Assembly: GCA_030063045.1 (NCBI GenBank)
Contig: JAQSEB010000040.1
Coordinates: forward strand, 248,001 to 312,000
Source: Pratylenchus scribneri
Lineage: Eukaryota > Nematoda > Chromadorea > Rhabditida > Pratylenchidae
Reading direction: 5' to 3'
Length of the DNA stretch: 64,000 nucleotides
The notes under the pieces were generated by a model that searched no databases, was not told where the DNA came from, and saw nothing but the letters and a program-made list of their open reading frames with translations. Below are positions 47,770 through 59,290 of the stretch, piece after piece. Each line of letters starts with the position of its first letter. Position 1 is the stretch's first letter. The position numbers were made by a program, and so were the translations under genes.

Positions 47770-49205
47770 AAAATCAGAACAGGCGGAATTAAAAATCAGA
47801 ACCGGAGGAAGTAAAAATCAGAATAGGCGGAATTACAAATCAGAATAGGGAATAGGCGGAATTAAAATCAATGGAATAAAATTAAAACATATGGAATTAC
47901 AAATCAGAACAGGCGGAATTACAAATCAGAACAGGTGGAATTATTAAAATCTGAACAGCAGGCGGTATTATTAAAATCAGAAAAGGCGGAATTATTAAAA
48001 TCTGAACAGGCGGAATTATTAAAATCAGAACAGGCGGAATTATTAAAATCAGAACAGGCGGAATTATTAAAATCAGAACAGGCGGAATTATTAAAATCAG
48101 AACAGGCGGAATTATTAAAATCAGAACAGGTGGAATTATTAAAATCAGAACAGGAGGAATTATTAAAATCAGAACAGGCGGAATTATTAAAATCAGAACA
48201 GGTGGAATTATTAAAATCAGAACAGGAGGAATTATTAAAATCAGAAAAGGCGGAATTATTAAAATCAGAACAGGAGGAATTATTAAAATCAGAACAGGCG
48301 GAATTATTAAAATCAGAACAGGTGGAATTATTAAAATCAGAACAGGAGGAATTATTAAAATCAGAACAGGCGGAATTATTAAAATCAGAACAGGCGGAAT
48401 TATTAAAATCAGAACAGGCGGAATTATTAAAATCAGAACAGGTGGAATTATTAAAATCAGAACAGGCGGAATTATTAAAATCAGAACAGGTGAAATTATT
48501 AAAATCAGAACAGGCGGAATTATTAAAATCAGAACAGGTGGAATTATTAAAATCAGAACAGGCGGAATTATTAAAATCTTAACAGGCGGAATTATTAAAA
48601 TCAGAACAGGTGGAATTATTAAAATCAGAACAGGCGGTATTATTAAAATCAGAAAAGGCGGAATTATTAAAATCTTAACAGGCGGAATTATTAAAATCAG
48701 AACAGGCGGAATTATTAAAATCAGAACAGGCGGAATTATTAAAATCAGAACAGGCGGAATTATTAAAATCAGAACAGGCGGAATTATTAAAATCAGAAAA
48801 GGCGGAATTATTAAAATCTTAACAGGCGGAATTATTAAAATCAGAACAGGCGGAATTATTAAAATCAGAACAGGCGGAATTATTAAAATCTTAACAGGCG
48901 GAATTATTAAAATCAGAACAGGCGGAATTATTAAAATCAGAACAGGCGGAATTATTAAAATCAGAACAGGCGGAATTATTAAAATCAGAACAAGCGGAAT
49001 TATTTTAAATCAGAACAGGCGGAATTATATCAGAATAGGCGGAATTAAAATCAGAACAGGCGGAATTATTTTAATTCAGAACAGGCGGAATTATTAAAAT
49101 CAGAACAGGCGGAATTATTTTAAATCAGAACAGGCGGAATTATTAAAATCAAAACAGGCGGATTATTTAAAATCAGAACAGGCGGAATTAAAATCAGAAT
49201 AGTAA
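47770..49205. repeat. 24-bp minisatellite, about 55-60 units
   Basis: The unit is GGCGGAATTATTAAAATCAG plus AACA, nearly perfectly periodic from 47935 to about 48985 and more ragged at both ends. Because 24 is divisible by three, one frame reads ELLKSEQA repeats for 215 codons until units carrying AAATCTTAACA introduce stops. I see no upstream exon or promoter and treat it as non-coding. Confidence 0.93.
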
Positions 49206-51862
49206 AGTAATATTTTATACATTATTTAAATTAAAATAAAAATTTACATTTGCACTATTGTGGACATGTATGACATAGTACCATGAAAAATATTTTGAGT
49301 GAATGGGAAGAAAATGACAAAGATTCGTTATATTTATTTTTATTTAATTCCCCTTGATAAAGATTAAATAAAATTTTGGGCAATATTTTTAAAAATTTAA
49401 CAATTTTCTAAATCCATCAAATGTATGCTTGATTCTTAAATTGTAATGGGAAATTGCTTTAGGCAACTATTTGAATATTTTTCTACAAATTTTATAGGCG
49501 AATTTGGTTTGAGGCAATTTTCCAATCAAATTACCCAAATTAATTTTGCCTAGGTAAAAATATAAAAATATATATGGCCTTTGATGTGAATCCGATCCGA
49601 ACGGAAAAGAATGCTATTTATAATAAATCCATTCCACAAAGAATACGCGATGCGCTTATATATTTGTGGGAAAGTTGACCGCCTATTTAGATGTAACAAT
49701 CAACAAAAAAAATTCAACGAAAAAATTTGCACAATGGACAACTTCAGAGAGAATGAAATTTAGTAATTTTTTTTATTCTACTTTTTTGGAATGCTAAAAC
49801 TGGGAGAAAGACATTGAATCAAAACAATCCAAAAAACTGCGTATAATGAAGCTATGATGACACATTTAAATTTTTTTATGAATCATCATTTTAATGGAGA
49901 TGACTATTATTTATAATGGGCTCCCATTCGAGGATGTGCAATGCGTGCGCATCTTCATTATTTCCATTTTTATCATCAACAAACAACATCAGAGTAAGCA
50001 CATTTCAACAAAAATGTGAACAATGCCATAATATTATGGTCAGATGATGAAATCTGGCTATTTATGCCATCACATTTGAAAATAAAATTGAATCAACATC
50101 AAAACAAACCCAAAGAACGTGCAAAAATCGACAATATTACTTAATGTTAGAAAATATTAATTTTTTACATTTAAAAGAATAATTTAGGAAGCTAAGTTAT
50201 TAACAAGTGGTTAATTTTACTAATTTTGTCTTCTTAAATTTGCGATTAAGTTTTCATTTCATTTGGCTTTCTTCAAATTTTTGTCTCAAAAATGGACTTT
50301 TTTAAATTATGAATTACGAATAATGGATCCTCTCTTGTTTGACGAAACTAAATTTTACTTAGGCCATACTCCCAAAAATGGATTTTATGAATGTTACGAT
50401 TTTTTAAAAAAGTTATTACATTTTGCAATTTGAATCACATGAATTTAAACTTATCAATTATTTTAAATTATTTTTTGGTCTTTAATTTTTTTTAAAATTT
50501 TTTATATGAATCAAAAATAAGAAAGGATAAAATACAATCATTTTGCAGGAAGATAGACTCAAGCATTAAAAAAGGATTTTTCATAAATAAAATATTCCCA
50601 AAAATTGATTCTATTTTTTACGATCAAATTCCATTGTTTAGGATTTAGGAAAACTTCAATATTAAAATTTAAAAATAATTCATTTATTTTATTCTCAACA
50701 ATTGAAGAAAATTCAATCTGAAAAATTGTTGAAAAATGGGCAATGAAAATTTTTTATTTATTATCATCATTCAATATGTTATTTTCATAAAACTGAAATG
50801 TTGATTGATGCAATTCATTTTTCATTTCATTCCTCATTCCATCCTTATTTTTGTCCTTCGATAATCGGCGTGAAATTCTTTTCACCACAGTTCTTGCACT
50901 AAACTAAAAAACTGAATTCAAAAATTTTTAAATTACCGTTCTTTAAACACCATAGGATTTTTCAATCTCTTAAAATTTAGTAAAAATTATAATTTGGAGT
51001 AAATTGGGCAATTATTTCGAATTTTGCTGGGATTTAGGAACTAAGAAAAAGTAATAAAAATTTTTTAAAATTTATTCTACTAAGAATTATGCGTCTTCAA
51101 AATTAATGGTGCGGAATTATTAGAGATGGGATTTTATCAGAATATTTTATGCCATTTTTCATTTGAAATTTGAACCCAATTTTCCTATTATTTTTGCCTA
51201 TTACCTGCCGAAATTATTCAATTTTGTCATATGAAGATGCTCTTCTGAATTATACATCTAAATGGAATTTAAATCTTTCAAATGGAAATAAATTAATTAG
51301 ATAAAATCAAATTTATTGTCCTTTTAAATTTAAAAAATTCCAAAAAAATTGGCATATATCATCAAATAAGTTTGGATATTAAAGAATTTTAACATAAAAT
51401 AAGAGAAAAAATCGATCATTCCTTTCATCAATTGATTTATTCCTTTCATTCGGCACATGGAGATTGAGACCAAGCCTGAGAAAAAATATAAAAATTAAAA
51501 AATTTTTTAATTAAATTAATTTTTCATCCATTTTAATTTTAAAAGTTGCAAAATTTTTCTTAAAATTAGTCCACCGACGACGATATTCAAGCCCAAACCT
51601 ATCTTGAGAAGAAAACAATAGTCTTGAGTGATAAACCCAAATAAAATAATGTAAACCAAATTTGGGATGACAAATTTGTATAAATGTTTAGGAGATTTTT
51701 TACAAAAAAGCCAAATGTCATTTTTCTGCTTTTTTTACTTTTATTAATTCATCAAATTTTCAAAAGTGTTTTACCTTGCTTGAAAGTATATTCCCAATTT
51801 TTTTTAAATAATTTTAAAAATTTTAATTAGATTCACTTACATTTTGGGCCTGTTTGAGGCAA
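49206..51862. other. Gene-poor AT-rich region
   Basis: No gene is supported. It contains one copy (49821-50112) of a block repeated at 53681-53952, described separately. Otherwise I see nothing. Confidence 0.45.
49821..50112. repeat. Diverged direct-repeat block, copy 1
   Basis: It shares AAAACAATCCAAAAA, GAATCATCATTTTAATGGAG, CACATTTCAACA and AAATTGAATCAACATCAAAA, in the same order and orientation, with 53681-53952. Point changes and small indels are spread evenly, which suggests an old duplication. Confidence 0.75.
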
Positions 51863-52162
51863 TTAGCCATTGTTGAACCCGCAATTGGGACAGTTGTTCG
51901 TGCTCGCATCAGCCAAATCATTCACACTCTTCACCACTGTAATTACACCACCGGCAATCATGGGGATCCAGAAAACCGGATTGATCACAACTAAAGCAGC
52001 TGCGCCAGCTGCCCAAGCACCGATTCCACCCATGGCGATAGCCCGGAATCCTTGAAATAGTTGCGTATCTGTATAAAAGAGTGAAGAATGTTAATAAAAT
52101 TTTATCATTAAATTGGAAATCTTACAAACATGGCCGCATTGATTGCATGTCACACTAGCCAT
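51863..52162 (-). CDS. Small CxxC-membrane-CPxC protein (LITAF-like layout), paralogue A
   Basis: Two exons: 52162-52126 (37 bases) and 52068-51863, joined in phase 1, give 80 residues. The N-terminus is MASVTCNQCGHV with a CxxC knuckle. A hydrophobic, Ala/Gly-rich stretch follows (GGIGAWAAGAAALVVINPVF, WIPMIAGGVITVV). It ends NNCPNCGFNNG with a second CxxC. In LITAF-domain proteins two CxxC knuckles flanking a membrane-dipping segment come together to bind zinc on the cytosolic face of endosomal membranes. Here the spacing is shorter and the usual His before CPxC is missing, so I call only the layout. It shares exon 1 length and intron phase and position with paralogues B and C. Confidence 0.7.
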
Positions 52163-53375
52163 TTTGTTCGTTGGAATTGGTCAATTTTTTTAAATTTATG
52201 AATAGCTAAAAGGCATATTATTTTACAAAAAATTATTAAAAATTAATATTAATTTTATAAAATGACTCTAGCGGAAGAGAATAAATAATTGAACGGAAGA
52301 AACTCTATTTATATAGGATTATTTCATTATGAAATGCTAGCACGAAACCATTCTTTGTAATAACAAAACAATTCAAAATAAAAACTTCCAAAGCAAATGT
52401 CGAAACATCGAAAAAATAAATATGTAAATGTCATTTTTAAGTGAATATTTAACGCGGTTGTTTTTGCTTATTTGTGAATTGTGATTCACCCTCTCCTCGA
52501 TTGTTCATTCATTCTCTTTAAAAAGTTACCAATGTTTCTTCTTTATAATTAAATGCAATCCGAATAAATCTTCATCCATTGTTCAAAAAATCATTGTTTT
52601 TCCCATTGTTCAATTGACCGGTTATTCAAATAATATGGCAATATGCAAAAAAAAATGAAATTAAAATTTAGATGTAATAAAATAGTGATAGGTGAAAAAT
52701 TAAAGAAAACTGATTCTAGACTTCTAAAAATGTGATTGAGAAATTTTTTAAAATTAATTTCAATTAGATTTATTAAATATGTATGGTACAAAAAAACACA
52801 AATATCAACAATCTATGAAAATGCCCAATAAACGATTATTCGACAAACAGATTTCTGCTCATTAAATATTATCAAGGGTTATCTTTAATTATATAAGTCA
52901 CAGCCAAAACTGGAAATTCAAGCAAATGATTATGCAAAAGTGGAAATCACACACTTCCTCGACTAAAGAAGCAAAGAAATGAAATATAAGGGCTCTAGGG
53001 TTACGATTATTGAAGGGTTGGCATGTGTATATAATTATAATTAGGAACTAGGCTTCGCTTCTTTCGGCGAAATATATTATGTTGCAGGTAAAACTGAAAT
53101 TTACACACTATTTCGCCGAAGAAGCAGAGTACAAACCTAACCCTAGCCTTTAGCCCCTACCCCTAATCCCATGTTCTGAACACCTATACCATAACCCTAT
53201 ATTTAGTTTTTCGAAATTCGAACTTTCTCTGATTCTCTGACAAAAATAGTGTGTAAATTAGAGTTTTACCGCCGACATAGGATTTCCATTTTTGCCTAGT
53301 CAAAAATAGTCCTGAAAATCCACTATTGGCGGTTACACATACATAATTTCCATTTCCATCAAATTATTATATCAT

Positions 53376-53558
53376 GCGGACAATTGGGCACCACAATAAA
53401 ATTTTCATAATTCTTTTTACATTAGGGATTAGGGTTAGGGCTAGGATTAGGGTTTAGGTTAGGGTTCGGAGCATAGGGAAACGACGGGGAAGTCAAACAG
53501 CGTCTTAATTCATACCAAATAATTGAAACTATTTTTATTGTGGTGCCCGATTGTCCGC
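53376..53558. mobile_element. Inverted-repeat unit with GCGGACAATTGGGCACC ends
   Basis: Left end GCGGACAATTGGGCACCACA matches the inverted right end (one mismatch), extending over about 26 bp. Right of it the motif TGCCCAATTGTCCG is repeated three or four more times up to about 53635. The ends therefore look like a repeat-rich terminus. The target duplication is unclear. Confidence 0.55.
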
Positions 53559-53680
53559 TTGTGCCCAGTTGTCCGTGCCCAATTATCCTAATTTAGTTTG
53601 TGCCCAATTGCCCGGTGCCCAATTGTCCGGTAAACATTTTGTTTGCCGGTCTATAGTAAAAATAATAGAAAGAATTGAAA

Positions 53681-53952
53681 CAAAACAATCCAAAAATGCA
53701 TATAATAAAAGTTATGTCCCATTTAAATTTCTTTTTGAATCATCATTTTAATGGAGAGACATTTAAAATGGGCCCATTCGCAGTTGTGGAACGCATTTTC
53801 AATTTTCACTATTTATGGAATCAACAGCAAACCACAAAGCGCATTTCAACATAATATAACCATAACATTGTGGCCAGATAACAATGAAGTACGGCTATTT
53901 TCGCCTTCACATTTATAGAAAATTGAAATTGAATCAACATCAAAACAAATCC
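53681..53952. repeat. Diverged direct-repeat block, copy 2
   Basis: Partner of 49821-50112. It lies about 2 kb upstream of paralogue B, or about 1 kb if the two inserted elements between them are discounted. Confidence 0.75.
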
Positions 53953-54404
53953 AAGTTATGACAATATTTTCAATTTATGAAAAAGAGAATTGTGTCACAA
54001 TGCAAATTTAAACATTTCAGAATTCCATTTATAATTAGCATAATCATTTTGGAGATTTATGTCTTCTCCCATTTATTTATTTTTTCACCCCTTTCATGAA
54101 TCAGTGAACATATTTTTTTCAAACAAATTCTATTTGAAAATTTTCAAGACATTTTTTTCTGTCAATACTCTTCCTTTATTTTCGTTTATTATTAATAGTA
54201 ATAGCCAATTTTTAACAGAAAATTTTAGATAAAAATTTAAATTAAATGTTATTTCATTTTAAATATTGTAATTATAAATGGGAAAATATTTTAAAAAATA
54301 ACAATTTTTTAACAACTCTACTCTATCAATAAAAAAGAAATTCATTGCACCCGAACCCGAACCCGAGCCTCGACTTTTCTTGAAATTATAATAAACCAAA
54401 TCAC

Positions 54405-54994
54405 TAGGGCTGGCAAAAATAGTGCACAAAAATCGTATAATAGTGACACTAAATAGTGATCAAAAATCGCAAAATAGTGTTAAAAATAGTGTTAAAAACT
54501 CAAAATAGTGACAAAAATTCAAAAAAAAGTGACAAACATTTTATCAAAAAAATTTTTTTGAAGAAAAATGATTCAAAAAATTTGATCAAAATAATCCAAA
54601 GGGGAAAATTTTTCACGAAAAAAGGTCTATTGAGAAAAATTTTAGACCAAAATTTGATTTAATGGAAAAAATTTTGGCAAAAAAAATATTTTCAAAGGAA
54701 AAAATTTTGATTTTTTTGGATGAATTTTCAGAAAATTTCAAAAATGTAGAAATAGTGTAAAAATCATGAAATAGTGACATAAAAAGGTCGAAATTGACAT
54801 AAAAAGGCCTAAATAGTGATCCAAATAGTGAAATAGTGTCAAAAGTGGCAAAATAGTGAAAAATAGTGCAAATAGTGCAAAAAAAGTTCAATATTTTGAG
54901 CTCAAACCAAGCTAGAAATGTTTTTTTATCGCGTTTTTATGCATAAATAATGCTAGGAAAAAAAATAGTGTAAACACTATTTTTGCCAGCCCTA
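54405..54994. mobile_element. Non-autonomous hAT-like element, 590 bp
   Basis: Ends TAGGGCTGGCAAAAATAGTG and its perfect inverse are flanked by CAAATCAC at 54397-54404 and 54995-55002 (8 bp). The interior is mostly degenerate repeats of AAATAGTGACAAAA. No transposase. Confidence 0.9.
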
Positions 54995-55074
54995 CAAATC
55001 ACTATTCATTACTCATACTCATCTTTAAACCGAAGTTTCGGTTTTTGTCAGTTTTTGAAAGGGAGCCAATTATT

Positions 55075-55490
55075 TTGCCGAAAGATTTAAATGGTTTTGC
55101 CGAAAGAATGCATTATTTTGCCGAAAGATCAGTTTTTTGATTATAACTTTTTTGTGCTTGATCCTAGACCCCCAAACCATTTAACATATTTATAGAGCTC
55201 ATCGTGTCGCGTCGATTGATATATAGTTTATCTGGGTTTGGTTCAAAACTAAAAGAGTTATAAACCAAAAACCAAAATAGGGTTTAAACGGTTTAACACT
55301 TTGAATTTTGGACAAACCGTGTCAAATTATATATCAATCGATGCGTTTCGATGAGCTCTATAAATATGTTAAATGGTTTGGGGGTCTAGGATCAAGCACA
55401 AAAAAGTTATAATCAAAAAACTGATCTTTCGGCAAAATAATGCATTCTTTCGGCAAAACCATTTAAATCTTTCGGCAAAATAATATTTTC
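55075..55490. repeat. Long near-perfect palindrome, family 1, about 415 bp
   Basis: It is the best-preserved member. Outer arms are TTTTGCCGAAAGATTTAAAT and inverse, then GATCCTAGACCCCCAAACC, then 'tagagctcatcgtgtcgcgtcgattg' split from its inverse by a centre with GGGTTTAAACGG. It lies just upstream of paralogue B. Confidence 0.9.
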
Positions 55491-55647
55491 TCTTTTTGAA
55501 ACCGACTTTGGAAAACCCTTTATCATAGAAATCAATTCACTACGAGCTAATTCATGTTTAATTAAATTTTATTTTAAACAAATCAAAATATTTAAAGAAA
55601 ATTTTAGAAAATTTTATATCAATAAAAATTTTCCAAGGCCAAACAAA

Positions 55648-56948
55648 ATGGTGCGAGTTCGATGCACAAATTGCCATTATTATTGTACGTTTTTGCACTT
55701 TTATTAAATAATACATTCTTTGATTTTAATTTTCATGCAGATACAACAGATGAACCTGAAAATGAACATCAAATCGCATGGGGACTCCTTAAATTTGGCG
55801 TTTTTCTTTGCGTTCCTCACGTGTTTGTTAAAAATTCTAATACCCTTGTGTTAGGGGGAATTGGTCTCATGCTCATTATTGTTTGTGTGTGTTACGTTTT
55901 TATTCAAAACTGCACTCTATCGAGGAGGCTCTGGAGCTGTCCCAGTTGCAATTTCACTCCCGGCTTGGATATAGTGAGTGATTAATTTTCTAATTATTTA
56001 TATATGTCGCAGTTAATCCTGGGAATTGATTAATCCTTGGATTAAGAGGTTAATTTCGGAATCCGCTTTTATCCAGCCTAGCTGATTAATCCTAGGAATA
56101 ACCGGTTAATTTTGAATTAATTAAAAAATGAAAAAATAATAGAATATAATTAGTTTAAAAATTACTTAAAATACTAATTATTTTATAAGTGAATTAAAAT
56201 AATAAAAAATTAATTATTTTATCAAAATTTGAATAAAATGGAATTTAGGGTAAAGGGGGTCGGTCATTGTTGGAATTTAGAATGCTATTCAAATTTTATG
56301 AGAGCCCTTATAATTTTTTGAGTATCATTTATGGCAAAAAATAAATAAACTTATTAAAACGCGGTATCAATTTTTTTCTATCTTTCTTTTCAACCATCCC
56401 AAGTGTCGTTTCATCCATATTCCATACTACCCAATGGCCCTTAATTTGGGGTAGCCGACATTTGTAGTCCGACAATTGCGGACGAAACGGTCTGGTGTCT
56501 ATGTTTGTAAAATTGCTATGGAACTGTTTATAGCATTTTATTAGGCATAAAATTAGCTATAAAATGATATCAAAAATATTGGCCAATATAGAATATTTAC
56601 CGAGTTATATCCAAAATACCATTGGTTTAATTAAAATTATGTTTCTGGCCGTTTTTGGCAATAACTCAGTGAATATTCCACTTTGGCCAATTCTTTTGAT
56701 ATTATTTTATAGCTAAATTTATGCCTAATAAAATGCTATAAGCAATGCCACAAAAGTTTTATCACCATCGACACCAGGACCATTCCGCTAGTGTCGAGTC
56801 TGCAAACAAATGTCATATACGTTAGGGCTGGTTTGTCTTTCTTTTAATATGTAATCTTTTTTAGCCTCATCGACTTTTGGAAGAAAATCAGCGTGAAATG
56901 GAACGTCGTCTGGCCGAGCTCCAACGCCGGCAGAAGTGGAAGAACTAA
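55648..56948 (+). CDS. Small CxxC-membrane-CPxC protein, paralogue B
   Basis: Three exons: 55648-55684 (37 bases), 55741-55973 and 56865-56948, giving 117 residues. It starts MVRVRCTNCHYYY with CxxC. Hydrophobic segments follow (GVFLCVPHVFV and LVLGGIGLMLIIVCVCYVF), then LWSCPSCNFTPGLDI with the second CxxC. The third exon adds a charged helix (RLLEENQREMERRLAELQRR) probably forming a coiled coil. The first intron is phase 1, immediately after the first knuckle, as in A and C. The second intron contains a family 2 palindrome. It is homologous to A and C by layout; function is unknown. Confidence 0.68.
56470..56796. repeat. Long palindrome, family 2, in paralogue B intron
   Basis: Ends 'cgacaattgcggacgaaacggtctgg' and 'caggaccattccgctagtgtcg' are inverted. 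The arms share ATAAAATTAGCTATAAAATG and inverse. More diverged than the copy at 18775-19103. Confidence 0.8.
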
Positions 56949-58262
56949 AAACAAATGATGAATGAATGATTTTATTTTTTTTTGTTCTCTCCAAAATGAT
57001 CAAGTAAAAATTCTGTTCAGTATTTCTAGTAAGGACAAGAAATACTATAATTCAATAAAATTATGTAAATTTCATTATGTTTTGATTTGTTTTTTTTTAT
57101 ATTTGAATTTTTATTCACGAATGTTGCTAGTTTTCTTCGTACATTTCGATGGGGTTCATCTTTTTTGAAAAGTTAGTTATTTGCCAGCCGTCGAAAATAA
57201 ATGCTATACTAATATTATGCTTAATTAATTTACTATTTCCCACATTATTCGACCCATTTTTATTTTTAACTAATAAGTTATAAATAACTAATGAGATGGG
57301 AATTTCTAATTTACCGAATAATATAAGTTTACTCAAAATTTGCCAGCTCACATTCTTTAATTCAATATCACAAAGTTATCTGTTCGATGATAATTGGACT
57401 TAAAAATATTTATTAAATTTTAATTAAAAAAAAAGAAATCAAATAATTTTATATGTTTGAATGCTATCAAAATATTTAATTGATGTGTGGTATGATAAAA
57501 TTCTAATATAATTGAAGAGATTACCAAATATGAATTTACAAATTGACAGAGCCGAATGAAAATTTTTTATTTTCTCGATAAAATTTAGACTAAGAAATGG
57601 TAATTCGAATATTTTGAAAATTTATATATTATGAAATTTGCTTGAGGCAAATTTATTTTTAGCATTTCATTACTTAATTATCATCGGCATTTTTGAGTGA
57701 TTTATGCTTCCCACATTCATCTTTCTTTAATTTCATAAAAAGAATATTGGGATTGCCCATTCTACTATATTTGATTCTTTCTGTAAATTACCGAACATAT
57801 TTTTTTCAAACAAATTGAAATGATCAATGATCAATGCTATCCTAAAACACTTCATCATTTTAGCTATCATATACATGGGTCTTTTTTCGTAAATATTTTA
57901 CAAAAATTTAAATATTAATAAAATGCTACTTTCTAATTATACACGAGCAAATTGCCCTCCCCAAAATTACCTTATAGGTTACTCCCAAAATTGGTCAACC
58001 TTAAATACCTTTTTTCATTGTTTTTTTAAAATATGGATAATAAAATAAGAATCTCAAAAAAAATTTTTCAAATCTCCGGGGATAATTAACAAATATTTTC
58101 AAATTTCATTTTTAAATATTCCAATTCCATGATGAATGGGAATATATTTTTAAATTATTAAGCAAACTATATTTTTTTATTAAAATTAAATTTTAATAAT
58201 TTCTATAGAATTTTAACCATTTTAGATTATTAAAACAATATTTGATCCCAAGTCAATTAAAA
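56949..58262. other. Intergenic between paralogues B and C
   Basis: No gene is seen. Bases 57695-57815 resemble 54040-54130 (shared GAACATATTTTTTTCAAACAAA preceded by 'tttcat'), consistent with upstream sequence duplicated together with the gene. Confidence 0.45.
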
Positions 58263-59290
58263 ATGGTGCGAATGAGAATTCGGTGCAAAAACTGTGGATT
58301 TTTTTGTGAGTTTACTAATTTTATATTTTCTTTCATTCCATTCTTATACAGTTACCAAAAATGATCGAATTTATAATGCCTGGGCCCCGTTTCAATTCCA
58401 ACTTTTAACTTTAACTTTGAATTTTTTTCCCTTCTAAAAATTCAAAGTTAAAAGTAACTTTGAAATTTTTCCCTTCCAAAAGTTCAAAGTTAAAGTTAAA
58501 AGTTGGAATTGAAACGGGGCCCTGCAGCGTTTTTGGGACCAGCATTATTATTGGAGCCGCCTTGGGCATTGCTCTCACTTTGGCTTGCCCAAATCCTGTG
58601 TTCGGTGCCGCCGTTGTGGTCAGTGGATTAGTCTCATTCTCGTGCATATCCATTCTTGATTTTGTGAACAACAAGAAGGGTTGTCCCATTTGCGGATTCA
58701 TCGATGGTCTAGATGTGGTGAGCGAATACTAAATTTAATGTTGAGATTTACAAAAATTTAAAATCCAGAAATTTGTTCCAAAAAATATATTTAAAATTAT
58801 AAAATATATATTACATCGAATATTGGAAATCTGCGTATTCGGAAATATGCAGGCAGTTGGGTAAGCAAGCTTTGGAAATCTCGGCTTCTTGACATCGTAC
58901 AGACTAGAAAGTAGGCACATTCTACTCGTCATAATCGATTTACTTTATGAAATTTCATTTTCAGACATCTCTAACCCCTAGCCCTAACCCTAGAACCCAT
59001 GCCACTCCTACCCTAACCCTAGCCCCTAAATAGGTCTGTAATTGAAATTTCATAGACTAAATCGACCATGCTGAGTCGAATGAGCCCACTCTCGAGTCTT
59101 TACGACCCCTAGAAGCTGAATTTTCCAAAATTCGCTAACCCAAATTGAATTTCGGAAATCTCTAATTTCCAATATTCGCTATAATATATAATTATTTAAT
59201 TAATTAATTCTTAATTAAAAAATACTATAATAAATTTAATTTTTTTGGCAATTATTCCTAAATTTTAATTTTTACTAATTTCAGTTATGA
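58263..59290 (+). pseudogene. Small CxxC-membrane-CPxC protein, paralogue C, split by a MITE
   Basis: Exon 1 (58263-58305) reads MVRMRIRCKNCGFF. The phase 1 intron sits in the same place as in A and B. Exon 2 starts at 58352 (TKNDRIYNA) but is interrupted at 58383 by a 139-bp inverted-repeat element. After it comes a hydrophobic stretch (SIIIGAALGIALTLACPNPV, GAAVVVSGLVSFSCI), then GCPICGFIDGLDV at a GT donor (58718). A two-codon last exon may end at 59290. The element with its 3-bp duplication adds 142 bases, which shifts the frame and brings stop codons. Without it the exons are in frame. The gene is either recently inactivated or the element is handled by splicing. The tail is as in B up to GLD[IV]. 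Confidence 0.65.
58383..58521. mobile_element. MITE, 139 bp, inside paralogue C coding exon
   Basis: Almost the whole element is an inverted repeat: GGCCCCGTTTCAATTCCAAC and its inverse, then AAAGTTAAA-type steps meeting in the middle. Flanks CTG at 58380-58382 and 58522-58524. GG(C/G)...GTTT ends with a 3-bp duplication resemble PIF/Harbinger MITEs, although those usually target TTA/TAA. Confidence 0.82.

Larger units (their letters stand above)
52163..55647. other. Intergenic region with several repeats and elements
   Basis: No gene is supported. It contains a short inverted-repeat unit at 53376-53558, a direct-repeat block (53681-53952), a hAT-like element (54405-54994) and a palindrome (55075-55490). 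Around 53041-53150 'ttcggcgaaata' and its inverse form a hairpin. CCCTAACCC-like runs at 53140-53200 and 53405-53470 are interstitial and do not match the nematode telomere repeat TTAGGC. Confidence 0.5.

Noticed and set aside
47935..48582. 215-codon open frame of ELLKSEQ repeats
   Set aside because: It is the translation of a 24-bp minisatellite; no exon, promoter or splice context, and neighbouring units carry stops.
51870..52055. Plus-strand open frame MLNPQLGQLFVLASAKSF
   Set aside because: It is the antisense shadow of paralogue A, whose minus-strand frame has the CPNCGF motif and matching intron.
58975..59040. CCCTAACCCTAG runs as a telomere or chromosome end
   Set aside because: They are short, irregular and interstitial, and nematode telomeres are TTAGGC.
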